The position numbers and the translations under genes are program-made. A stretch of DNA of 64,000 nucleotides from Hymenopellis radicata (lineage: Eukaryota > Basidiomycota > Agaricomycetes > Agaricales > Physalacriaceae), in NCBI GenBank assembly GCA_015501595.1, contig JADNRX010000114.1, positions 82,979-146,978 of the forward strand. Reading direction: 5' to 3'. Of the stretch, positions 18,313 to 29,100 are shown piece by piece. The notes below the pieces were generated by a model. The model made no database searches and had not been told where the DNA came from. It saw nothing but the letters and a program-made list of their open reading frames with translations. Position 1 is the stretch's first letter. Every line of letters begins with the position of its first letter.

Positions 18313-20900
18313 TCGTCAAGCATGAAATCCTACAGATGGTCGCGATCGTACAATACTTAGCTCTTCAAAGCGCGTGAGGCGGGACGTAAAGTTTGCCGTT
18401 CTCATATCGTCGCGGTGGAGGAGCGAAGCCTCGTTCTCATCATTAGAGCCTGAGGATATTATCAGGCAAGCCAGACAGTGGCAAACGTCATGGGCTCTCT
18501 TCAGGAAGCTGAAGAAGGAAGAGGGGCACATCTTGGCATCGTGATTTCGTGTATTTCGTCCCTTGTACATCTTTGACGCTGTTGAACGTTATTCTGCAGT
18601 GCGACATTCGCGTAGGTCGAGGTGTTTTCAGGAAGTGGTGGTTAGACATCAAGGAGCGGGTCACCGGGCCGATGACAGTTCCCCTGTCGCACTCTGCTCC
18701 CAACTGTCATCTCTCTACGTCCGCAGAGTAACGAACAGAACTATTTGAAAACTGGAAACGACCTCATACGGTAAGAAGATTAATTGTGTATGCCCGAACA
18801 AAGTGTTGACCGACGACTTTTTCCATAAGAACTTGCAACAAGTTGATCTCTTCCCGCCAGCTCCGAAAACGCTTTCCATGTCTAGCACTCGGACGGTGGA
18901 CCATTCGACAACAGTCACGTTTTCTCCCAAGTTGATGCCGCAGTTGCAGCTCAGTCTCGGAATCTGGAGACCGAAATCTTTAATCACGATGATTGTATCA
19001 GCGGAAACTCTCCGTGTTCTCAGAGCGCTCGCTTCATATTAATGTCATGGGATATGATCTGCTAGATGTAAGTGATTTATCACATTCCTCGTCTGTTCTG
19101 CGAGGCTCATCGTCCTTTACCAGCGCGACTTGAAGACATCACTATGAGCACTTCTACCGCGACATCTGCCAATCTTATTGTTCTCGTCTAGATTGCGATG
19201 GTCCCGACGACGACGGAGTGTCAAAACAGTGATGCTCAAAACGCCAGATACCTCTTATAAGTGCTCACTGTACCTGATCCCATTGGTGTACTGATCATGT
19301 CTGCATCTCCCCATTGTCATCCTGTTGTGCCAGTAGACCTGCCCACGACTTATGGTGCATACTTCTTTGGCCTTATCGCATCAGCTACGTAGGTCGGTGA
19401 CAATTTTCCACTACACACTTGCTCACGTTCTCTTGAACAGCCTGTTCGGCGTGGTGTGTATGCAGGTCGTCGCGTACTTTCGTCATCACTCGAGCTCAGA
19501 TCCGGCTCTCATGAAGTGCACTGTATGGAAATTTATCTGACGGCGTTCATTTCCTAAACATCTCTACAGGTCGCCATCCTCTGGCTTCTCGAGTCAGCGC
19601 ACTTCGGCAACTCGATATACGGAGTACATTACTATCTCGTCGTGAACTACGATAATCCGAGTGCGCTCATGGACATTATTTGGGCGCCTCCCGTCAACGT
19701 GGGCCTCCTTGTGGGTGACATTCCCTCCGTGTTGTCTGTCTTAGGCCTTATGTTCGCGGGAAGGCATGCGCGGTGGTCCTCGTGCACTTTATCTACGCTC
19801 GCAGGATCTATATTCGTGCGTTAATACGTTCATTGAATGCTGCCGTGTCGTGCAACATCTCCGCAGTGACAGATAGAAAGCTCAAAATGTTACCTGTTTC
19901 CATCGTACGTTTGTCTGGCAGACTCCGTCGTGTTTCTGTTGTTGATGATTGATAAAGTGCTTTTTTGCTATTGTAAACCTCGGTACGTCATCCCGTGTCA
20001 ACAGGCCGGTATACTTACCTCGACAGCAGCTTTTTCTTGGGGTGAGTCTGTCAGATTCCTCAGATGGACGAAAAGCTAATACGAATACCGCACACTTTAG
20101 TCGTGGCAGGATTCATGTGAGCCTTACACGCAATTCCTCTATCATCTCAAGCTAACCTACTATACAAAGACTGTTGGGAGATAACCACCTTGGCGACCTT
20201 CCTCTCGTACGCCAGTCCAGCCAGCTTCGTGACTTCGTCATTGACAAGAAAGTAGACTCTGTCCAAAGTGACTCTTGGCATAGCCGCTGTTCTTGACATC
20301 GTTATCGCCACCTCATTGACAGTGATCCTGCATAAGCGCCGACCGAGGACTCCCAAGAACTTGCAAGTATCTGTCGTTGATACCTCGGGACATCCGCATC
20401 TTATCCATCATTTTATCCAGGTCTACGAGTTCGGGGGCATGGGGTAGGACAGACACTCTCATCAATCGATTGATTCTGTACACGATCAGTAACGGGATCC
20501 TGACTACGGTGCTGGCGCTCGTGGTAATGTTCTTTGTATGTCGAACTGCCAGGTGTCCAGTCATGCTCAACAATCTGACGCCATCTGCAGATCGTCTTCG
20601 ACAGCCGTGATCTCATATACCTTGCTCTCGGTGATATTATGTCTAAAGGTGAGCTCGGTCGATTCTCTCGGGGTTATCCCCGCTCATCTCGAGAGACAGT
20701 CTACACCATATCGCTAGTGACAATGCTTAACTCTCGGAGACGGCTGAGCGAACAGCTTCGTCCTGATCCGTCGAAGCAGACCTTGACTACCTACACTGAC
20801 TGAAAAAAAATGCCTTTCAACTGCGGGCTCAGTGGGAACGTACACTCTTTTGTACTGCTACTACAGCGTGAGCGTACCGGGTACATCTCACAAAATCAAT
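18290..20900 (+). repeat. Left arm of a second inverted duplication
   Basis: This arm corresponds in reverse orientation to 53,040-56,440. It includes the DUF6534 gene and flanks such as GGGTCACCGGGCCGAT (18,658 against 56,000) and TGCGGGCTCAGTG (20,823 against 53,090). The right arm is longer because of local insertions. Confidence 0.75.
19297..20803 (+). pseudogene. DUF6534-type membrane protein gene, frameshifted
   Basis: The spliced frame gives a multi-helix membrane protein of the fungal DUF6534 type. It starts DLPTTYGAYFFGLIASA, then SLFGVVCMQVVAYF, VAILWLLESAHF, VHYYLVVNYDNP, YARRIY, an LDIVIATSLTVILHK helix and TDTLINRLILYTISNGIL. Short introns separate these. Compared with the right-hand copy, one extra G before the TDTLINR segment (FGGMG then TAG, about 20,437) closes the frame. 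The family is large in Agaricomycetes and its function is unknown. Confidence 0.62.
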
Positions 20901-20903
20901 CGT

Positions 20904-22269
20904 CAGTAATCAACGGACCATATGCACTGGAACGTTCAAGTATTAGTCTCGATTCATCCTAGGAGACCTGGAGTCTTGTGTGCCATAGCATTAATAGGAG
21001 TAGTATTAGCGAAGAACCTAGTTGACCCCCTCAGGATCATGCGATGCAGCACTGAAGAAGAGGGAAAAGGACGTCCTTTGACCGACACAAGCACCGGGTA
21101 GACCAAACAACGCGTGCGCGTCGGTTTGTGGGGACCAAATAACGCGTGCCTGTTGCTCTTGACTGTCATCACGAAATTTCGTTGTTTCGTCTCATGTCCA
21201 TACCTTAGTCTGCGATGTCCCTTCCCCCTTTTGACATCTGGTGATAGGGCCTGAGAGGACACCGATCTGTTCCTCCTCCTCATCGCGAGCCAGGCGTTGA
21301 CTAGGTACGGGAAACAACAGGATTTGTGTCCTTGTATCGGTGGCAAGGGCTGACACCCTCAAAACGAAGAAATTAAGTCCCGCTGAACGCCTAATTGTTT
21401 CTCTAATAACGGAAGTGGGCCGGACCGATCTCTCCTAGCACTCTCAAAACGTGTTGGATTTGGAAAATGACTTGAAGCGTTCCAATCGTGGGCTATACAG
21501 GTATGAATTACTTACTACTACAATCTCTTGCTATGACTTTTCTGAACAACAAAGACCAGGGCCACAGTGCTCAAGTCCATAATGCTTCGTCTCTCGAAGA
21601 TGGCTTAATCCGTCTGATATGGTTGACCGAGGGGGTGTTCTGACGGTGGTCTACCACATGCCTTTTTTCAATTCAGCTTGACGGTCCGTTGAATTTGAGT
21701 GTGTTAGTCCTTGCTTCTTGGCTCAGTGCGGGAAGGAATGGTGGGCCGAGGTATATGCCTGAAGAGCGAGCGAGTCGCGTATGGTCTTTTTCGTCGAAAC
21801 AGCGTCGCTATAATCGCGGTGTGGCCGGTTCTATGCTGACTTGGTATTGCAGGCAAGGGTGTGTCCAGAGACCAGATTTTGTATGTTACTCGCATTTCTT
21901 CGCAAACGTTCCTTCAGTTGAATATAGCTTTTATAGATTGTGATTTGGCTTAGACAAACACCACCACAAATGGACGGGAATGCCACTGCGATCGGGCAGA
22001 GAAGGCGCGAACAGCCGACAGCGTGACGCAGCGATCCCTGCTTCCTTTCCACCACATCAGCGCCATCCCCTCCATCCCAACACGCTCTCACCTGTCGCTT
22101 CAGCGTTACCTCCTTCAGCGTCGCGGCCAAGACCTATTATCGAACCTTTCCTCGCATCGCCTTTGATACGGTTCGTGTAACAGCACTGGAATGGGGTTAA
22201 AACACTGACTAGCCGTCGCTAGTTCGTCGACGTCCCGCCTAGGCGATACCCATCACAAAGTACGCATAT
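20904..22269. other. Intergenic, no gene seen
   Basis: An 80-bp tract around 20,945-21,040 (AGGAGACCTGGAGTCT onward) recurs near 17,940 and, inverted, at 34,735-34,815. A CAAACAACGCGTG-type tract near 21,110 recurs near 34,520 and 47,665. The frames at 21,689-22,180 are short and without recognisable content. Confidence 0.5.
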
Positions 22270-23514
22270 ATGCGCCTCATTCTGCTCCAATTAAGTCAAC
22301 TTCTTGTAGAAATGGAATCTCTACTCGCCATCAATCACAACGACCGGAATTCCATCGCAGACGTCCAGTACGAGCGATCGCCGCAGCGCCTATACGAACT
22401 ACTCGAACAGCACGCGTGCCAGTCCGTACCAGAACAGGGTGGGAGATTGACGGACGCCGATGACCTGGCACGGAGCGTTTTTCTGTTCGTCAGAGACAAT
22501 AATCTTTTCCCGTTCAACATCTCCAGCGCTGTCAAATCTCTTTTGACGCGTTATTCCGACTTGCCGCGCGGCGTTGTCACTGCGTGGTGGAATAGAATGG
22601 ACCTCCCACCTTCCGGCTCCGACGTAGAAAAGGAGAACTGTCCGCCTACGCACATTGAAAATGCCCCAGCTACACCCCGCCGCACCCGCACGCGTACTGC
22701 GTCTGCTCCTCGGAGACGTATAGAAGTGGGCGCCTTTCCCTCGTTACTCCGATCTCCAAAGACGCCAAAGGGCGCGCCAATGTCAAAGGCATCACTGTCG
22801 AAAGACCCGCAGCCCATCACTCCTTCATGCCCCGAAGATCGCCAGCACAGCTCCCCTCCTACAACGAAGCCATCCTTTCTACCCTCTTCTCCAGCAAAGC
22901 AATCCTCAGTTCTGTCGTGCAAGCCCAAGCCGACCACTCCTTCCGTCGTCGCACAACCGCCACACACCCTGACGCTACCTCAGGTGTTTTTCCCAGCTGC
23001 CAAACGAATACGCGATAGTCCGCCCGTCACACCACTACTCTCCCACCCCCCAAGCAAGCGTCACAAGGTGTGCTTTCAGGAATATTTCGCTAATCCGAGA
23101 GGCTCCTCAAACGAGAACGTCCTGAGCAAGCTGCCGGAAGACGTTTCGTCCTCGACGAACGACAATACAGCGAAACAGCCAACTGTCGAAGACATTGTCT
23201 TTTCTGAAGTCATCAGTAACAAGTCAACTGCACAGCGGCAAGGGTCGAGCGTCTCTCTGAGTATGCCGACAAAGGAAAAGATCACGCATGTTGTTTCGAC
23301 AAACACCGATAGTGATGGACTGGGGAAACCGTTGGAACCCACGAGGAAGGCTGCGGACGTCATGATCGCTGCAAAGCGTCGCTTTCTATATACACGGATG
23401 AACATTTTTGATATCACAACAGATTGGGAGCCCTCGCCACCGCGAACGGGTAGAGTCGAGCGGGAGGAGGGCGAAGGGGCGATCGAATATCTCGCGAGGC
23501 GTGGTCTCCTTTGA
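22270..23514 (+). CDS. Uncharacterised protein, open member of family U
   Basis: A single open frame of 414 codons; the second ATG at 22,312 (MESLLAINHND) is an equally good start. Residues 30-130 form a probable helical domain (RLYELLEQHAC, then LARSVFLFVRDNNLFPF, SLLTRYSDLPRGVVTAWWNRMDLP). The middle (130-280) is Ser/Pro/Thr-rich with basic SPK and TPRRTRTR motifs. A basic SKRHKVCFQEYF patch near residue 265 looks like a nuclear signal. The C-terminus has KRRFLYTRMNIFDITTDWE, then a Glu/Arg tail. The overall pattern, an ordered N-terminal cap and a disordered basic tail, fits a nuclear or chromatin-associated protein, but that is inference. Two broken relatives lie at 213 and 44,535. A KENCP/KENVP-type tract follows the domain in all three. 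Confidence 0.7.
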   Translation: MRLILLQLSQLLVEMESLLAINHNDRNSIADVQYERSPQRLYELLEQHACQSVPEQGGRLTDADDLARSVFLFVRDNNLFPFNISSAVKSLLTRYSDLPRGVVTAWWNRMDLPPSGSDVEKENCPPTHIENAPATPRRTRTRTASAPRRRIEVGAFPSLLRSPKTPKGAPMSKASLSKDPQPITPSCPEDRQHSSPPTTKPSFLPSSPAKQSSVLSCKPKPTTPSVVAQPPHTLTLPQVFFPAAKRIRDSPPVTPLLSHPPSKRHKVCFQEYFANPRGSSNENVLSKLPEDVSSSTNDNTAKQPTVEDIVFSEVISNKSTAQRQGSSVSLSMPTKEKITHVVSTNTDSDGLGKPLEPTRKAADVMIAAKRRFLYTRMNIFDITTDWEPSPPRTGRVEREEGEGAIEYLARRGLL

Positions 23515-23852
23515 GCAACGAACACTATCTTTCCATTACGATTTTTCTTCTGGGTTTTTGGTATCTGTACAACTACACACATCACTGTATCTTCAATCTT
23601 TTCTACCTACAACATAGTAGTACTGTTACGATGTACCTTAGCACCAAAAAGGATTTCCCCAATCGCATGTCGCCAGCTTGAATGTGATACTTGCGTTTTA
23701 ACAGGAGTTGACGCACAATAATGTGGAAGTTGAAAGAGAGCAATGATCTAAGAAGCGTAACATACATGGTAGTAATGGACCAATATGCGCCACCCCATTA
23801 TACAATAAGGTAGACAATACACCGACGTAGGTACATACATCAGAGACGGTAA

Positions 23853-25197
23853 TCACGCCCATCTCTTAATGTCATCGACACCGGGCCCCAGAGGATCATC
23901 CGACGCAGCCAAGTTGCACTGATGGAACGCACGGACTTGATCTTTCGTAAATGCACCCACCACACTGTGCAAAACCCCGCGATTATGGAATACGACGAGA
24001 TCCCGTTCCTTCCAGTCATGCGGGTACACCAGCTGTAGATCGACACTTAAGCGCATGCATAAGAGTCAGTTGACGATGAACAGCTTACTTGAGGAGCAAT
24101 AGCAGGTCTCTGCAACTTATACAGCAGTTCCCTGACCTCCTTCAAATCCGTGAGAAGCGCGCCGTCGGGGTAGAGCGCGTCCTCTCTCGACGCGCCCTCC
24201 GGAAGCGCATCAACCAACAGCTCCGCCACGCCACACGGGTGTACTTGAAAATGCAGCTCGCCCGTCACAGGGTTCTTCCACAGCACCGGGAGCACCTTGC
24301 ACTTCGTCTCATCCCACTCCGGGAGCTCATCCAGTGGGAGCTCCAGGCCCTCCGTCTCGATCCCGAGCCCCGTCGACATCGCATGGGCGGGCGCCATCCA
24401 GACGTACGGATGCGGCGCATACTTGACTCTGCTCCGCACGGCGAGACTTTTCAGCTTGGCGGGGAGGATATCGAACATCGTCTTGCCCGAGACAAAGGCG
24501 GTCGTCCCCAGGGGCACAGAGAGTTCGTCCCCCGTGCCGTCGTCGTAGCGGCATATCTGGTGCGGGCCTTGCGGGACGGTTATGCCGTAGAGGGTGGTTA
24601 CTTTGGGCGGGGAGAGGTCGTAGAGCGCGGCGTCAATGTGCCAGCGGTAGAAGCGGGTTACGCCTTGCGCTTCGTCTGCAAGGGATACGGAGGTTTTGTG
24701 AAAGGTGTGATGAGAAGGATGTTTGAGTTTGGCCTCGGCGAGGCCTTCGTGGCCGTAGACGACGCCGTTTCCGATGAGCTGTACTTGTGGGACGCGAGGG
24801 ATGGTCTTTAGGTCGGGATGGAGGATTGATTTCTTCGTGGATTCGGTCTTGTTGTTTCCGTGTCCATAGTTTTCGGATTGTGGATCAAACGCCTGTTAAC
24901 ACGTTATCCTCGAGTCGGTTTCAGCGTGGTATGATTTACCTTTGTTAAAGCATACTGCTGCTCTGGCGAGAGGTTAGCCTCTCGGAATAGGAGCACGCTA
25001 TGCTGCGCGGCGATCAGTAGTGACAAGCAAGCCGTTAACCGCTAAGCACTTACCTGGTACAGCGCCTGCTCAATTTGCTTGAACTGTTCCGGCGTGAAGT
25101 TGCCAGGATCTACTCCCTTCACCTCACGCCCAAAGTCCGTGAAATACGCTGCATCAGCGGAAGCAGGAAGAGGAAACGGGACCAGTTCGATGGCCAT
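23853..25197 (-). CDS. xanA: Fe(II)/2-oxoglutarate-dependent xanthine dioxygenase (XanA type)
   Basis: The model has four exons (25,197-25,054; 25,002-24,940; 24,892-24,089; 24,032-23,853), giving 396 residues. It belongs to the TauD/TfdA fold. The start MAIELVPFPLP aligns with the start of the paralog at 13,290. GHGNNKTESTKK and VQLIGNGVV are XanA-like. RWHIDAALYDL supplies the H-x-D iron ligands and VVFHNRGVLHSVVG supplies the distal His. XanA converts xanthine to uric acid in fungi using 2-oxoglutarate and oxygen, in place of a molybdenum xanthine dehydrogenase, and works in the cytoplasm. All splice sites are GT-AG. Four degraded relatives lie in the window. The substrate assignment comes from family resemblance; a related TauD enzyme cannot be excluded. 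Confidence 0.8.
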
Positions 25198-25549
25198 TAA
25201 GGTATGGGTGGGCGTCCAAGGAGGTTTCATTTTTATATGTCGTCGGCCTTGAGAAGCGGCGTTCGGTTCTAGCCCTTGATAAAAGCCACGCCCGAACAGC
25301 AATGCGGGGAGATAATGAACGAAAGTGGTCTGGGCCGGGTCTACGCGAAGCCTCCTTTGATAGCGCACGGTGAGCCGATTTCCTCGTGCATGATACGCGA
25401 AGATCACGAGGCTTGGGCGTATCCTGCCTCCTGAGGGGTTTGTTATCGCCAATCCGTTAGAACTAAGTATGTACGTTGCTTTTCTCTGTTCAGCAGGGCA
25501 TAGTCCGGACTCGGGAGATGAAATTAATGTCTTACATACTAAGTTCATG

Positions 25550-26107
25550 AGGGTATAAAGAGCGAACGAGGTGGCGTTTCAGAGAGCCGAAGCCGCCGTG
25601 TGGAGAAGTCCATTCCATTTATATACTGTAGTGTAAAGACGGAAAGTAAGTAAATGCGGTCAGGGTATGAATCGTGAATTGGTGCTCACCCCGTTTGGTA
25701 TAATTTATCTACCCATAAAGGAGACGAGAGTTCACAGCTGGCAGAGACGTATGAGAGTACTATAGAACGACGAACATCCCGGCATTCCGTAGGACAAGTA
25801 TGTGATCAAGTTCAACATGACGACGAAGTTGACGGCGCTCCAAGCTCGGGAACGAACGACCTGCATCTTTCGCCAATAGTCATGGTCGCTATCGCTTCCG
25901 GGAAGTCATGATGATGATGGTAAAAGGAAAGAGTGGAAAGATTGGAAATTAAACTAACCGGAAGTCGGGCCGGTGTTTACCTCTCTTCCATAAATGCTGT
26001 TCGCTCCTTAGTGCAATAATGTTCCTTGCAACCCTTATGATCATAAGACAAGTGAACAGGAATCAAGTAACAGGTTACTATATGGTACAGGTACTAATAC
26101 TCGAAGT
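25550..26107. other. Intergenic between divergent-end genes
   Basis: The stretch holds the promoter side of xanA and the 3' flank of the helicase. A TATAAA-like tract lies near 25,553-25,558 on the plus strand. Nothing else is supported. Confidence 0.4.
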
Positions 26108-29100
26108 CTAGGCCCAAATCTTTCTATACTTCTCATTGAATTCGGCAGTCGCGTTCTTGACGACGACATACACGCGCCAATCTTCGTCGGACACAGCCTG
26201 GGGCCGCGAGAAACCATCTCCATCTTCTGAATCATTATCCATCTCCGCCAAATCCGCACCAACCGCCATAACATCCTCCGACTCATCTGATCCCAAACCT
26301 ATCCTCGTCAGATACTGCTCAAGCGAGGCTTTCACAGTTAACAGTGTAAGCATGAAATCCTGTAGCAGGAACCAGAGGTCGCCCTTCCTGATACCGTTCG
26401 CTGCAGCGAGGGTCTGGCCCTGTCCGTGGATGTAGAAGTCGAGCAGGTACGCATTCAGCGTGTGTTCGCCCTCTCCTTGGGTGGTGTATGGGCGCATATT
26501 GGGGATGGCTGACTCGCTGAGATGGATCCTACTACGCGCAGCACGCGCCAATTCCTCGATGGTCTCAAAGGTATCGCCGTGCCCTGAGTTTGCCACGAAA
26601 TGAGAGCGGATGAGAGGGCGGTGTGCGGTCTTGCGGAGGGCGGCTACAAAAGAACTGGTATCGGCAGGTGAACCGGGGTACTGAGCCCCGCTGAGCGGGA
26701 GCTTGTCGTCGCTGCCTAGCTCATTGGCGTACTGGACGACATAAGTCATGGCGTAGTTTCGGAAGATTCGGCGGATTTCCTCATCGTGCGCGATAAGGAG
26801 ACTGCGAGCATCCTCGCGCAATGGTGGGAGTTCAATCATTGATGGGTATGTCCGCTTTAGTCGGATAAACTCTTCGCTTCCTGAAAGTGCGCTAGGGAGG
26901 TATCGTCTGCCAAAGAGATGGCTCATCAGGCAAATGAACTCGCGTTCGGGTTCGACTTCCTCAGAAATACGATGTAGAATGCCGCGATGTAAAAGAGTGA
27001 CCAAGGCAAAGTTGCTCGGCTCGGTGTACTGTGAACAAATAAGATGAGTTGCTTCAGGTGGTCGGAGAAGTATCTGGAAGAACTTACATAGAGATGAGCG
27101 CAAATCGCTGATAGATTGATGGGTGCGCCGCTCTGGTCAATGAGACGAGCACGCCGCAAGTATTCAATGTTGAAGCGCAAGTGCTGCTGGAGCTGACTTC
27201 TGCCCATGCTCGACCCGAAGCTTATCTGCGGTAGCTGCATTATATTCCGGATAGCATTTGCTGCATATGGCGCATTATTGGATCCGTGGAGGAGGTTCAA
27301 TAATCGGAGCGTCAGCGTCGCTGTCAAGGGGAAGGTGCCGCCGAGGGACGGAAGCTTTGAGAGAACTAATCGCTGTACTCGGTCGATGGGAAGTCCATAG
27401 AATATGACGTTGCCTAGCAGGTCATACCCGCGACGGCCTGCTCTTCCAGCGCATTGACGATACTAGCAGAAGAGGATTATGATTAGATCTTCAATGTTGA
27501 ACAATACACATCACATCCTTACTATAAGGGCGGTGAGGAAAGGCGAGTCTCCACAGAACACTGATGTTTTGGCTGGCGCGTTGATACCTAGAGCAAGGGT
27601 GCCGGTTGATATCATTATTCGAACAATGCCGCGACGAAATAGACTGCGAGTGCGACATGAGTACTAGAAGATGTAAACTCAATCTGAGAACGCACCTTTC
27701 AATCAAGCTTCGGTATTGCTTGTTCATTCCAGCATGATGAACCGCGATTCCACGGCGTAGCGCCTGAATGAGCCACGAGTTCTTATCAAATTTCCACAGC
27801 TCCTCCCTGATCTGCTCGCCCAATTCGCTACTTGAGTAGAGTCCGGCAAACGAAAAGTCGGGAAGGGGCGCATCCGGGTCGAAGGTGCTTTCCCATGTAC
27901 GTCTTTCGCTAGCATCGTCTGGTTGGTCATCGGGATCCTTCTTGCGGGCTCTTGTCGCTCTGTCCTCCTCCCTCTGTCTCGTCTTCTCGCTATTCTTCCA
28001 GGCCTCCCATTGAGAGAGCTTCCGGCTCCAAGCAGGGCTTTCGGTTTTCCAGGCCGTTTCAGCTGCAACCAGTCTTCGCAAAAGGTTGTGGGCTATGGCC
28101 TCGCACGAAGATCGGTCGAAGTTGAAGAAGATAGCTGGCTGTTACTTCAAATTAGACTACAAACTTCATTCAATCTGAGCAATGAACATACCAGGAGCTG
28201 GCGCTTATGAAGATCGACTGCCAGATGCAAAAATCCAGCTTCGATGTCCTTCGATTCCGGATCTGCCTGATGAGGCAGGTCACTGTCGGTGAGGTTGTCA
28301 ACGATTTCATCAACATTGAGTGAAGCTGTCGCGTCGTTCATCACATCCATGGACAGGAGCTGCTTGAGTTCGGTTTCATAGCAGAGAATGTCGCTCTGTC
28401 TGAGTAATCTGCATCCCACTGAGTCAAAGAATGTAGTAGGATCAAGATGGGCAATCAAGTCCGGTGCAGCCATCTTCTGCTTGGCGATGACATCGAAGAG
28501 GGAAAGTGTATCTGCAGGTTCAAGAGCGAGGTCGTCCGGAAGAGTTTTACGTCCGACTTGAAACGACAGCATCGAGATTGGATGCAAAAACCGCAATCTG
28601 TCTGTCGTCTGAGAAGCTTGCAAACCGCGAAACGCTCGTTCGTTTTTCAGGTCATCGAGCCGATAGTAGAACTTTCGGAGATGAGAGTACCGATGCTTAT
28701 GTTGAATGAACGAGTGGTTCCAGCCGTGCGCTTTCGCCAAGGATGCTAGCCAATCATTGAAGCGATCGGGCGATCCCACAGTCGCAGATAAACCACTAGG
28801 CACCCCATGAGATCGCAGTCAGTGAATGTGGAAAGGACGTACATGAATGGACAAGGTGCCAGCAAGAGGATCTGTTCCCACACAGCGCCCCCGTCTTGCT
28901 GTCCAATCGTATGGATTTCATCAAGGATAATCCTGGAAAGAGATGGGTCAAGAGCAACCTTTCTTCGATATAGGAACACCAACCTCTTCATGCGCGGTGT
29001 CCATTTTGATGCCAAAGGCGGAGACAACAACATGATTGCCAATACTTCGGGCACTGTTACGAGGATCTGGCAGTTCTGTGGATCGTTGACGCGGTAGTCT

